Positions 35,772 to 44,441 of a stretch of 64,000 nucleotides of DNA are shown here, piece by piece. Origin of the DNA: Cyanobacteria bacterium UBA2855 (GTDB taxonomy: Bacteria; Cyanobacteriota; Vampirovibrionia; Gastranaerophilales; Gastranaerophilaceae); contig DEFJ01000020.1 in NCBI GenBank assembly GCA_002350725.1, forward strand, positions 80,473 to 144,472, written 5' to 3'. Numbering within the stretch: the first letter of the stretch is position 1; the number at the start of each line of letters is the position of its first letter. Both the position numbers and the translations under genes were made by a program. Below the pieces are notes generated by a model. That model searched no databases. It was not told the origin of the DNA and saw only the letters and a list, made by a program, of their open reading frames with translations.

Positions 35772-36031
35772 GCCGTACTCCACGGGGAATTGCAATCCCT
35801 CGACCCGAAGTTTATGCGGGGTGCAGAGCCTGTTGTGAGGATTTGACAATTATATATTGATAACGTGATTTTTTATGATATCCGATTTTATTTTGGCGTA
35901 AGCTGTCGAACCGTGTCAGGATGGAAACATAGCAGCACTAAGGCAATCCTTGCGGGTAGAATATTTTCGGAAGGAGAAAATCCCTTTAGAGATTATATTT
36001 GTTTTATTCGATAGACAGTGGTACGGTTTTT
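35772..36031 (+). ncRNA. ffs: Signal recognition particle RNA, large bacterial type
   Basis: The core GTCAGG-ATGGAAACAT-AGCAGC at about 35917-35940 is helix 8 of SRP RNA, which binds Ffh. Its loop is G-AAA rather than the usual GGAA. The 5' end GCCGTAC pairs with GTACGG near the 3' end, closing a molecule of about 260 bases with an Alu-like 5' domain (paired GC-rich segments, about 35780-35840). A T-run after GTACGG terminates it. The 60 to 70 bases just upstream hold the promoter. Confidence 0.88.
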
Positions 36032-36120
36032 ATATGTTCTCTGACTTTTGGGGTATTTGTGTTATAATAATCTTATACAGGGTAAATCTGTAGTATTTTT
36101 CAGAAAGGATTAATTCACCA

Positions 36121-37203
36121 ATGGGTGACGAGGATAAGCAATACGACGCCACGCCGCGTAAATTGGAACAAGCACGTAAGGAAGGTCAGGTTGTAAAATC
36201 TAAGGACTTTTCTATGGCTGTGTCTTTGCTTGTATTGTTTTCTGTTATCTTCGGGCTTGCAAATTTTATATGGAATCAGATAGCGCAACTGTATACTCTT
36301 TTGTATGAGCAAATTCCAAATACGCATGTCGATTCAATTGGTATGACTTATATCTTTACTGTTACGGTTAAGGCTGCGGTTTTAATTATAGGACCTATTC
36401 TTTTTATTGCTTGGTTGGTTGCAATTTTAGCAGATTTTATTCAGGTAGGTCCTCTAGTTGCGATTGCACCTTTAATGCCAAAATTAGATAAATTAAATCC
36501 AACAAAATATTTTAAAAATTTAATGTCTATAAAAACTCTTTTTGAATTGTTCAAGAATATTGTAAAGGTTACGTTGCTTGGCTTTATAGGTTATTCTGTT
36601 TATATGTCGCATATTGAGAACATATTGATGCTTGCGGCAATTGACAACAATTTTTCTGTAATGATAGAGTTTGGTAAGTTGATTACAGAATTTATTTTTA
36701 AAGCTTGTATTGCCTTTTTGGTTATTGCTGCTGCGGATTATGGAGTTACAAAGTGGAAATTTTTAAAAGACCAAAAGATGTCCTTCAAAGAAATAAAGGA
36801 TGAATATAAGAATACAGAAGGTGATCCGAATGTCAAAGCGGCTCTTCGTCAGCGTCGTATGCAAATGTTACAGCGAGGGATGATGGATTCTGTTCCGGAA
36901 GCAGATTTTGTTGTTACCAATCCTATTCACGTTGCTTGTGCTCTAAAGTATAAACAAGAGGAAATGGAATCTCCGATGCTTATCGCAAAGGGTACAGAGT
37001 TAATTGCTAAGAAAATTATTGATATTGCAAGAGAACATGGTGTTCCTGTGATAGAAAATCCTCCTGTTGCTCGTGCTCTGTTTAAAATGGTTGATTTAAA
37101 TCAGCAAATTCCGCCGGAGATGTATAAAGCAGTTGCAGAAATTTTACTTTTTGTTTACAACTTGAAAAATAAACAAAATCAAGGTAATATAGGAAGAGGA
37201 TAG
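36121..37203 (+). CDS. flhB: FlhB/SctU-family export-gate protein
   Basis: The 360-residue protein starts with the conserved DATPRKLEQARKEGQVVKSKD, has four membrane segments (about 30-50, 80-105, 140-160, 185-210), and ends in the cytoplasmic autocleavage domain. The cleavage motif NPTH is NPIH here (Asn267, Ile in the third place), followed by the usual AKGTELIAKKI and ENPPVARALF. FlhB switches substrates in flagellar or type III export. No other flagellar structural gene is in the window. The next gene, 13 bases on, is a FliA-like sigma factor. Confidence 0.92.
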   Translation: MGDEDKQYDATPRKLEQARKEGQVVKSKDFSMAVSLLVLFSVIFGLANFIWNQIAQLYTLLYEQIPNTHVDSIGMTYIFTVTVKAAVLIIGPILFIAWLVAILADFIQVGPLVAIAPLMPKLDKLNPTKYFKNLMSIKTLFELFKNIVKVTLLGFIGYSVYMSHIENILMLAAIDNNFSVMIEFGKLITEFIFKACIAFLVIAAADYGVTKWKFLKDQKMSFKEIKDEYKNTEGDPNVKAALRQRRMQMLQRGMMDSVPEADFVVTNPIHVACALKYKQEEMESPMLIAKGTELIAKKIIDIAREHGVPVIENPPVARALFKMVDLNQQIPPEMYKAVAEILLFVYNLKNKQNQGNIGRG

Positions 37204-37216
37204 TAGTACCTTTATT

Positions 37217-37882
37217 ATGATTATGCAAGACAAAAATAATAAAATTCAAGAATATATAGATTTGGTGCAAAAAGTTGCCAGAGTAGAGTTTAATCGTATA
37301 CCTTCTCACATGTTGGATTATGAGGAGTTACTATCCATAGGTATTATTGCTATCCATGCTTTAATAAAAAATAAAACGCCTGAACAACTTGAAAGATATA
37401 ATAATGCATATGTTGCAACCGGTGTCCGTTGGGCTATTCGTAACGAGTTACGAAGAAGATACAAGTGGTACACTTTAAAATATAAAAATGAAGCTGAAGA
37501 GAGTGAAGAACTTCAGGAGAGTGAAGGTGAAATTCAGAAAGGAAAAGTTAGAGAAGCTATCTATGAAACCGTGTTGTCTATAGAAGGCTTGTCTGAGGCT
37601 GCAAGTGAAAATGATTCACCGTTTGACTTTTTGAAAGATACTCATGCGATGCCTGATGAAAATGCTGAAATTTCTGAAATGGGCAGAATGATTAGAGAGG
37701 CTATTTCAAAGCTCCCGCCAAAAGAAAGGACTGTTGTTGAATATCGTTTTTACAGAAATATGCAGGTAAAAGATATTGCAACTCAAATAGGTTTATCGCC
37801 GTCACGTGTTACCCGTATTGTTCAATCTTCTTTGAATATAATCAAAGAATATCTTCATGAACATGAGCAATATGATTATTGA
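37217..37882 (+). CDS. FliA/WhiG-type sigma factor
   Basis: The 221-residue sigma-70 family factor lacks region 1. Region 2 is YVATGVRWAIRNELRRRYKW. Region 3 is the Glu-rich middle, and region 4 is LPPKERTVVEYRFYRN with the helix-turn-helix DIATQIGLSPSRVTRIVQ. The profile is sigma-28-like, the type used for flagellar or motility genes. It sits just after flhB and its end overlaps the convergent phosphatase gene by 7 bases. Starts at 37217 or 37223 are both possible. Confidence 0.85.
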   Translation: MIMQDKNNKIQEYIDLVQKVARVEFNRIPSHMLDYEELLSIGIIAIHALIKNKTPEQLERYNNAYVATGVRWAIRNELRRRYKWYTLKYKNEAEESEELQESEGEIQKGKVREAIYETVLSIEGLSEAASENDSPFDFLKDTHAMPDENAEISEMGRMIREAISKLPPKERTVVEYRFYRNMQVKDIATQIGLSPSRVTRIVQSSLNIIKEYLHEHEQYDY

Positions 37883-39486
37883 TTATTGCTTGTCGGTATT
37901 ATTTCTACTCTTTTATCATCAACAATTTCGAATGGTTGAGGTAATTTTTTAATGTAATCACAGGCTAATTTGTTTTTGTCAAAATCATATTTTTTGATTA
38001 CAAAATCAGGATTTTCATTTGAAGGTAAGTAATTGTCCCCGCCAGTTGCAAAGAAATCATCTGAAGCTACTGTGAATTTACGTTCTGTGCTTGGATTATT
38101 TATATCAATAGGGTGCTCAACCCCATTTTTATCTATATATGTTAAAGAAAGTAAATCTCCTTTATCACTTAGGGTGTATTTCATTCCGGAAAAGTATAAG
38201 ATACCCGGTTTATGACTACTGTGTTTAAATGATTCTGCCCCTACTTTTATTGCATCTACCAAATCTTTTTCGCTTAATTCATTTACCCAAATTTTGTCTT
38301 CAAAAGGTGTAATGTCGTTAATTAATCGAGAGTCAACCGGTCCTTCGCTAAAATGACCTCTTATATTCCCGGCATTAAGAACCGCAATATCTGTTCCGAG
38401 TTCTGCTCTCATCGCATCCACAATTAGTCCGCCATGCGGGTTATATTCAATTAATCTATCTTTAGGTGGCGCAGGAGCTTTTGATACTCTACCTAAAATT
38501 TCAGGCTTCCCTATTATTCCTTCAACTGCAGTCCGGATAGGTAATGTCCTGTTAAAATTTCTGGTTTTTACTATATTATTTTGAGCTTTTGTTATAACTC
38601 CGTCTTTATCAAATTCTACATTTAGTATGCCGACATTTTCTCCGTCTTTTCCGTATTCTGTTAATATTACAGGCTCGCCGGATTTTGAATACAGCAAGTT
38701 CTTGCCATTTTCTATTCCAGGTACAAGTTCATGAGTGTGGGCACTGTGAATAATATCAATGCCGGTTGTATTCTCTGCTAATTTTTTGTCGTTCTTCAAG
38801 CCGCTATGCGATAAAACAATAATTTTATTTATTCCTTCTTCTCTTTTTAGTCTGTCAATTTCTTCTTGTACGAGTTTTGTTGTAGTTTCGTGATTATCGA
38901 CGGTAATATCTTTAAGGGAATCATTTAGTTTTACTCGCTCGGCAATATCTGAAGGTGCAATGCCTATTATGCCGTATTTGTGCCCGTTTTCTTCATGGAT
39001 AATTGATTTTCCTATTTTACCGTACATAGGGCTATCTTTTGCAACGTGGGCATTTATTGCAAGAAGTTTGTAATTTGCTTCATCCATAAGCTGTGCTAAT
39101 TTTGACGGGACAACATCCATTTCATGATTACCAAGGGTATTTGCTTTTACTCCTACCCAATTCATAAACTTGTTGGCGACTTGATTAGAAACAAAGTTTG
39201 CACCTAAAATAAAATCGCCTGAGGATAATTTTAAAGAATCAGTTCCTTCCGGTACGGTTCTATCAAATTGTTTTGTAACGGAATATATTCGCTCCATGTT
39301 GGTCATTTTGCCATGTACGTCATTAATTGATAGAATAGTTGTTTTTACGGTATCGGAATTATTATTTGCTACTGTATTTTGTGGTTGAGGATTGGTAGAC
39401 GCCATAGCACTCTGTAAAGTTTGAGTATTTCCAAACTTTATTTTCGAATTATATTTTGTATAAATTGCCGGTGTTATGGTGTTCAT
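37876..39486 (-). CDS. 5'-nucleotidase/UshA-family metallophosphatase, leaderless
   Basis: The 536-residue protein has the calcineurin-like metal site (INDVHG, SGDFILG, LGNHEMD, HAHTHE) and the C-terminal 5'-nucleotidase domain (NAGNIRGHF, GDNYLPSN-type loop). Family members cleave nucleotides or UDP-sugars outside the cell, and most have signal peptides. This one has none. Instead it starts with SKIKFGNTQ, the F-G motif seen in several proteins here, then a Gln/Asn/Ser-rich linker (about 22-48). GAAAGGAT lies before the ATG. Confidence 0.9.
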   Translation of the reverse strand: MNTITPAIYTKYNSKIKFGNTQTLQSAMASTNPQPQNTVANNNSDTVKTTILSINDVHGKMTNMERIYSVTKQFDRTVPEGTDSLKLSSGDFILGANFVSNQVANKFMNWVGVKANTLGNHEMDVVPSKLAQLMDEANYKLLAINAHVAKDSPMYGKIGKSIIHEENGHKYGIIGIAPSDIAERVKLNDSLKDITVDNHETTTKLVQEEIDRLKREEGINKIIVLSHSGLKNDKKLAENTTGIDIIHSAHTHELVPGIENGKNLLYSKSGEPVILTEYGKDGENVGILNVEFDKDGVITKAQNNIVKTRNFNRTLPIRTAVEGIIGKPEILGRVSKAPAPPKDRLIEYNPHGGLIVDAMRAELGTDIAVLNAGNIRGHFSEGPVDSRLINDITPFEDKIWVNELSEKDLVDAIKVGAESFKHSSHKPGILYFSGMKYTLSDKGDLLSLTYIDKNGVEHPIDINNPSTERKFTVASDDFFATGGDNYLPSNENPDFVIKKYDFDKNKLACDYIKKLPQPFEIVDDKRVEIIPTSNNQ

Positions 39487-39503
39487 TTATATATCCTTTC
39501 GGT

Positions 39504-40964
39504 TTATGCAGCAGTTTTGATTTGTTGTGCGTTGTTTGCTTCTTGTTCTTTTTTCATTTCTTTGTAGTTCTTTAGTCCTTCTACCCAGTTTTCAACCAAT
39601 TCAACGTCATGTTCAACAACTTCTTTTGGTAGCGCTGCGTGGTGAATTTTCGGTAGCAGATAATCTTCTGTATATTCTATTGGTTTTGAAAGATTATCAT
39701 CGGTATCATTACATATAAAGGTCATTTTGCCTGTTTTATTATCGGTCTTGTAGCCTACAATTGTAATTTCGTGTCCGTTAATAATTATATTATCGTTATC
39801 GGTTTGAGTGTAACCCAGAATTACATTTTCTCCCATATTGATAGAATCTGTTATATGTTTCTTTAATGTTGCCATATCTGTTTCATAACCTACAAGTCGT
39901 GCGTTTTCGTCTACGTTTTGGTAAGTTACGGAAATTTTATTTTTATCTTCTACAATTGATTCTACAAATGTTTTTTCAAATTCAATCAATCCTTTTTCGT
40001 TTTGATTAAATTTGCCGGCGCGCTTATCTGACAATGCATTATAAGCTTGTTGTGAGCCTACTTGCATAAAGGTTGATTGCATAAGAACGTCAACAGGAGT
40101 TCTTTCTCCGGCATCTTTGTCTATCGTTTGAATTTTTGCCCTTACAAGAGCGTTCTCGTCAGGTTTAAAGGTAAGGTTTGAGGTTTTAAAATCACTTTCT
40201 TTATGAGGAATTTCAAATGCGTTTAAAAGCCAAATTGCATCAAGAGAATTGTCTGCAAGTTTATCAAGATGGATGGTTTTTTCAACTTGATTTTTAGGAG
40301 AGGATAAGCCTTCGGCAAACCTCGCAAATTCAGCAGGTTGAGCTTGTGCAAGATTAAATTCTATGCTTGCTGCAACGCATGTTCCCGAATGCGTAATATT
40401 AATATCATTCATCGAAACAATTTTGGCGTTGTTGTCTGATTTATTTCTGTTTGTTGAAGTCATATATTTATCAAGAGCTTCTTCTTTCATTATTGTAGGG
40501 ATATTCCCGAATTGCTGCGTAATCAAATAAGGATTATCCAGGGTGTCTACAACATCTTTTACCAAAGATTGTGCGTTCAAACCTTCTGCTCTTGGGGTGC
40601 TTAAAATATTATATAAATTATCTAAAACGGTTGAATTGTTATTTGAGGACGAATTTAATAAAATGCCGCTTTTTAAAAGAGAATCAAGTTTTTTGCGAGT
40701 GTGTTTATCTACTGATTGCTGCACTTGATTGTATTTATTCATTTCATCGGAAGAGGTAAGTTGTGTTCTTAATTGAGATGCGCAAAATGCTGGATTAAAC
40801 GGTACATCCTTAATTGTGTTTTTATGAAAACTCAATTTGTTTTTTTGTATATCATTATCCGCGTCAACTTTATCAACAGGAGAGGCATCTACAGGTTTTG
40901 ACGGCTCCTGATTGTACGCACAATTGTAATAATTTTGATTTAAGTAATTATTGTATGAGAACAC
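39504..40964 (-). CDS. Putative papain-like cysteine-protease-fold protein with N-terminal F-x motif
   Basis: The protein of about 486 residues is not firmly recognised. A Cys in HSGTCVAAS (about 195), a His in INGHEITIVGYK (about 410) and FICNDTDDN shortly after follow the Cys-His-Asn/Asp order of papain/C39-like peptidases. N-terminal residues 1-60 are low-complexity with a Phe-Asn-Pro-Ala-Phe motif (FNPAFCASQL) like the F-G proteins. No signal peptide is present. The start GTG at 40964 is chosen because GGAG lies 8 bases upstream; the GTG at 40973 touches that site. It lies next to the leaderless phosphatase in the same direction. Confidence 0.7.
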   Translation of the reverse strand: MFSYNNYLNQNYYNCAYNQEPSKPVDASPVDKVDADNDIQKNKLSFHKNTIKDVPFNPAFCASQLRTQLTSSDEMNKYNQVQQSVDKHTRKKLDSLLKSGILLNSSSNNNSTVLDNLYNILSTPRAEGLNAQSLVKDVVDTLDNPYLITQQFGNIPTIMKEEALDKYMTSTNRNKSDNNAKIVSMNDINITHSGTCVAASIEFNLAQAQPAEFARFAEGLSSPKNQVEKTIHLDKLADNSLDAIWLLNAFEIPHKESDFKTSNLTFKPDENALVRAKIQTIDKDAGERTPVDVLMQSTFMQVGSQQAYNALSDKRAGKFNQNEKGLIEFEKTFVESIVEDKNKISVTYQNVDENARLVGYETDMATLKKHITDSINMGENVILGYTQTDNDNIIINGHEITIVGYKTDNKTGKMTFICNDTDDNLSKPIEYTEDYLLPKIHHAALPKEVVEHDVELVENWVEGLKNYKEMKKEQEANNAQQIKTAA

Positions 40965-41073
40965 TACTGACACTCCACTATTATATATTAATTAAAAACA
41001 AAACTCAGAAAAAATTGCTATTTTTATATAATTATTTTAATTTATGTAAACTATTGTAATATTCAATATATCC

Positions 41074-42081
41074 ATGTACAATTTATTTGTGGATATTGAG
41101 AATTTAAAATTTAAACCAATGACAAGAGAGAGGCTTATTATATCAATTGATAGGCTTACCCGTTTTAAGCATCCGGAGGAAAAGTATACAAGAGTTTTTC
41201 GTGATATTTTAACTTCTAATTTAATAACTCCAAAATACAAAAAGTCAGAGTTGGAGGAAATGGATTATTCGGACTTAACAGAACTTGCGCAGTATATTGT
41301 AAACGAGTCTTTAAAATTGTTGGTAAAAGATTACACGGAGTCTGACGGGTATATAAATTATCTTTTGTATACGTTTGAAAATTCTGTTTTTTTTATAGAC
41401 GAGAATACGTCAAAGTTATTGGATAATAAAATTAACTATAACGCATTTATATCTCTATTGAACGATGATATTCCGTTAAATTTAAGATGGTTAAAGCTTA
41501 TTGCAGCGTCAGAAAATCCTATTGAGGAAAGTTATAAATCAGGATTTAGGTATCCTTTAAAGAAACTTGTTTTGTGCGAAGGTATTACAGAAGAGATTTT
41601 ACTGCCTGAATTTGCAAACCTTCTTGACTACAATTTTGATGAAAACGGTGTGCAATTAATTTCTGCAGGCGGGAAAAATCAGGTTGTAAAATTGTTTTAT
41701 AAATTTGCGGAACAGTTAAAAATTCCAATATTTGTTCTGCTTGATTCGGATGCAGAGCAGAACGCAATTGAGATTGAGCCCAAACTAAGAGAACATGACA
41801 AAATATACAGAATCGAGTCAGGTGAATTTGAGGATATATTACCTAAAAACCTTGTTGAAAAATCAATTAACGCATCAATAAAAAATATTTCGTTGTACTC
41901 TGATGAAGAAAGAGATTATTCTGAAGGTACTGTTCATTATCTTGAAGAATTTTACAGAACACGAGGGGCGCATGAGTTTAAGAAAGCTGAATTTGCACAT
42001 ATTGTTAAAGAAAATATCAGCGGAATTAGTGATGTATCAAAAGAATTTATAAAAATTATATATGAATTGAGGTTATTATAA
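41074..42081 (+). CDS. OLD-type TOPRIM protein without ATPase
   Basis: The 335-residue protein has a TOPRIM signature of the OLD nuclease type: LVLCEGITEEILLPEFA (catalytic Glu), ISAGGKNQVVKLFY and VLLDSDAEQ (Asp pair), from about residues 170-240. The N-terminal 160 residues are helical and unmatched. OLD proteins normally have an ABC ATPase before TOPRIM; here there is none and no neighbouring ATPase, so it is either a split variant or an independent nuclease. No ribosome site precedes the ATG. Confidence 0.75.
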   Translation: MYNLFVDIENLKFKPMTRERLIISIDRLTRFKHPEEKYTRVFRDILTSNLITPKYKKSELEEMDYSDLTELAQYIVNESLKLLVKDYTESDGYINYLLYTFENSVFFIDENTSKLLDNKINYNAFISLLNDDIPLNLRWLKLIAASENPIEESYKSGFRYPLKKLVLCEGITEEILLPEFANLLDYNFDENGVQLISAGGKNQVVKLFYKFAEQLKIPIFVLLDSDAEQNAIEIEPKLREHDKIYRIESGEFEDILPKNLVEKSINASIKNISLYSDEERDYSEGTVHYLEEFYRTRGAHEFKKAEFAHIVKENISGISDVSKEFIKIIYELRLL

Positions 42082-42111
42082 ACCTTGACAAAGTAGTAGT
42101 AGATTATCCAT

Positions 42112-42648
42112 ATGAGCCAATTATTAAAATTTTGTGGAATTTTATTACTTATTTTTATGTTTACATCTTTAAGTTGTAGTGCTCAGGATACTATTTTATT
42201 ACCTGAAATTAATGGCGATAATAATACTTTTAATAATTCTTCCAAACCTGCAATCACTCAAAAACAGGAATTAAATGATAATTCGAGTAGTGTCGACATC
42301 TACCCCTATATGCGGGATTTGGATAGGAGAATAAGATTAAACTGGAACCCGCCAAAAGGTAAAGTTTCACATAATATTGTAACGTTTTTTACCATCACCA
42401 AAGACGGAATGATAACAAATATTAAAATATTAGAAACTTCAGGCTCTAAAGCTTCTGATGATGCAGCTATTAATGCAATTTACGCTACAAATCCGGCACG
42501 TCCTCTGCCGGCTGATTTCTCCGGTGATCATATTGATGTATCATTTACCTTTAATTGTGCAGGTAATGATTATCAAGATGGCGGCTGGTATGACAGGAAA
42601 GCTTATCAAGAATGGTATAATGAGCATAAAAAGAACAAAATAAAATAA
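42112..42648 (+). CDS. TonB C-terminal domain periplasmic protein
   Basis: In the 178-residue protein, a signal peptide (about 1-25) is followed by an Asn/Ser-rich linker and a TonB/TolA C-terminal domain (MRDLDRRIRLNWNPPKG; FFTITKDGMITNIKILETSG; DDAAINAIYATNPARPLP). The N-terminus looks like a cleavable signal rather than the membrane anchor of TonB. It may be a soluble or lipid-linked periplasmic adaptor. The residue pattern before its first Cys (SLSC) is not a good lipobox. Confidence 0.8.
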   Translation: MSQLLKFCGILLLIFMFTSLSCSAQDTILLPEINGDNNTFNNSSKPAITQKQELNDNSSSVDIYPYMRDLDRRIRLNWNPPKGKVSHNIVTFFTITKDGMITNIKILETSGSKASDDAAINAIYATNPARPLPADFSGDHIDVSFTFNCAGNDYQDGGWYDRKAYQEWYNEHKKNKIK

Positions 42649-42683
42649 ACGATAGGCACGTTATTATGCACTATACTATATTA

Positions 42684-44102
42684 TTAATATCTGAAATCTC
42701 TCTTGCCCGAATGAATTAATTTTAGTTTTGCTGATACATCTTCTGCCATCTTCTTATTTTCGAATAATTCAAGCTCTTTTGAGATTAAATTTTCCCCTGC
42801 TGTCTTTGTTTCATCCGACGCATAATCTTCAAGGTATTCTTTTAGTGTTAAAAGTGCATTCGGGTGGCAGAAATTATGTATCTGTTCATCTTTGCATATA
42901 GCCATAAATCTGTCGCCGGTTCTGCCTTCTCTATAACAAGCCGTACAAAAACTTGGTATATAACCTAAATCTATAAGCCAGTGCATAACTTCATCCAAAG
43001 GACGTCTGTCGGATACATCAAACTGAGCTGAATCATCTTTTTCCGGCATTGGTTTATAATATCCGCCAACACTGGTTTTTGAACCGCCGCTTATTTGTGA
43101 AATTCCAAGTTGTAAAACTCGTTCTCTGCATTCTTTTGATTCTCTTGTTGAAATAATCATTCCCGTATAAGGAACGGCAATTCTTATGCAAGCAATTATT
43201 TTTGCAAAAGTATCATCGTCAATTCCATTTTCAAATGCTGTCGGGTCAATATCATCTGCTTTTTTAATTCTCGGAACACTTATTGTATGCGGACCAACTC
43301 CGTGAACTGCCTCAAGATGTTCTGCGTGCATTAATAATGCTGCAAACTCATATTTGTACGTTGATAGACCGTATAGTACTCCCAGACCTACATCATCAAT
43401 TCCGCCTTCCATGGCTCTGTCCATAGCTTCCGTATGGTATGCGTAATTATGTTTTGGACCGGTCGGATGTAATCTTTCGTATCTTTCTTTATCGTAGGTT
43501 TCTTGGAACAAAATATAAGTTCCTATTCCTGCTTCTTTTAATTTTCTGTAATTTTCAACGGTGGTTGCCGCAATATTAACGTTGACTCGTCTTATTGCAC
43601 CATTTTTGTGTTTTATAGAGTAAATTGTTTTAATTGATTCCAAAACATATTCTATAGGATTATTTACTGGGTCTTCTCCTGTCTCAATGGCAAGTCGTTT
43701 ATGTCCCATATCTTGCAAAGCCGTAACTTCTTGTACTATTTCTTCTTGCGTAAGCTTTTTCCTTGGAATGTGTTTATTTTTTGAATGATACGGGCAGTAT
43801 ACACACCCGTTTACACAATAGTTTGATAAATATAGCGGTGCAAACAAGACAATTCTGTTCCCGTAGTAATCTTGCTTAATTTCTTTTGCCAAAGCAAAAA
43901 TTTCTTCGTTTTTAGTTTTATCATTACACGCTAACAATACAGAGGCTTCTCTGTGTGTCAAACCTTTTTTTAATCTTGCTTTTTCTAATATCTTGTCAAC
44001 AAGTTCAATATTATTTTTATTATTTTCGGCAAATTCTAATGTATCAAGGACTTCTTGATTATCTATAAATTCTTCGGCTTTAAGTGATTTTGGATTATAC
44101 AT
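42684..44102 (-). CDS. hydG: [FeFe]-hydrogenase maturase HydG
   Basis: HydG makes the CO and CN ligands of the [FeFe]-hydrogenase active site from tyrosine. The protein of about 472 residues is ThiH-like: the radical-SAM cluster motif CVNGCVYC (Cys96, 100, 103), LFQETYDKERYERLHPTGPK in the barrel, and the C-terminal CTACYREGRTGDRFM that binds the second Fe-S cluster. GGGGAG before the ATG at 44102 decides the start. HydE, HydF and the hydrogenase are not in the window. Confidence 0.93.
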   Translation of the reverse strand: MYNPKSLKAEEFIDNQEVLDTLEFAENNKNNIELVDKILEKARLKKGLTHREASVLLACNDKTKNEEIFALAKEIKQDYYGNRIVLFAPLYLSNYCVNGCVYCPYHSKNKHIPRKKLTQEEIVQEVTALQDMGHKRLAIETGEDPVNNPIEYVLESIKTIYSIKHKNGAIRRVNVNIAATTVENYRKLKEAGIGTYILFQETYDKERYERLHPTGPKHNYAYHTEAMDRAMEGGIDDVGLGVLYGLSTYKYEFAALLMHAEHLEAVHGVGPHTISVPRIKKADDIDPTAFENGIDDDTFAKIIACIRIAVPYTGMIISTRESKECRERVLQLGISQISGGSKTSVGGYYKPMPEKDDSAQFDVSDRRPLDEVMHWLIDLGYIPSFCTACYREGRTGDRFMAICKDEQIHNFCHPNALLTLKEYLEDYASDETKTAGENLISKELELFENKKMAEDVSAKLKLIHSGKRDFRY

Positions 44103-44193
44103 AATTTCTCCCCACATTCAACACCATGATAAAACGCTGAATAATTAAAGTAAAGAATAAAATCAATCTTTAATCTGTTAGGAGAGGTTAAAA

Positions 44194-44328
44194 CTAAACA
44201 ACAGTAAACAGTAATGCAAACATAATGCCAATAGATAAACCGCTAAAAACAAACCATTTATGCATTACAGGATGTTGTAAATTCCAAATTTCCTTGATTG
44301 CAACCGTTGCGTTTGATATTGTTTGCAT
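44194..44328 (-). CDS. Small single-pass membrane protein (44 aa)
   Basis: The 44-codon frame starts with ATG after TTTTTTGGAGAAACA, a strong ribosome site. It encodes a polar N-terminus with IKEIWNLQHP and a C-terminal membrane helix (WFVFSGLSIGIMFALLFTVV). It lies between divergent hydG and the U32 gene. It has no recognised family. The 63-codon plus-strand frame over the same bases has no ribosome site and was rejected. Confidence 0.6.
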   Translation of the reverse strand: MQTISNATVAIKEIWNLQHPVMHKWFVFSGLSIGIMFALLFTVV

Positions 44329-44441
44329 TGTTTCTCCAAAAAATAACTCTCTCTACATTATCTATTTTCGTCAAATTTCAAAAAAAGACATCACCCGATT
44401 AGTTGATTATTTATAATCTTTTAGGTATTATACAGGTGGAT

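Noticed and set aside
44225..44416. 63-codon plus-strand frame near the U32 gene
   Set aside because: No ribosome site; the opposite strand offers a better small membrane protein with a strong site.
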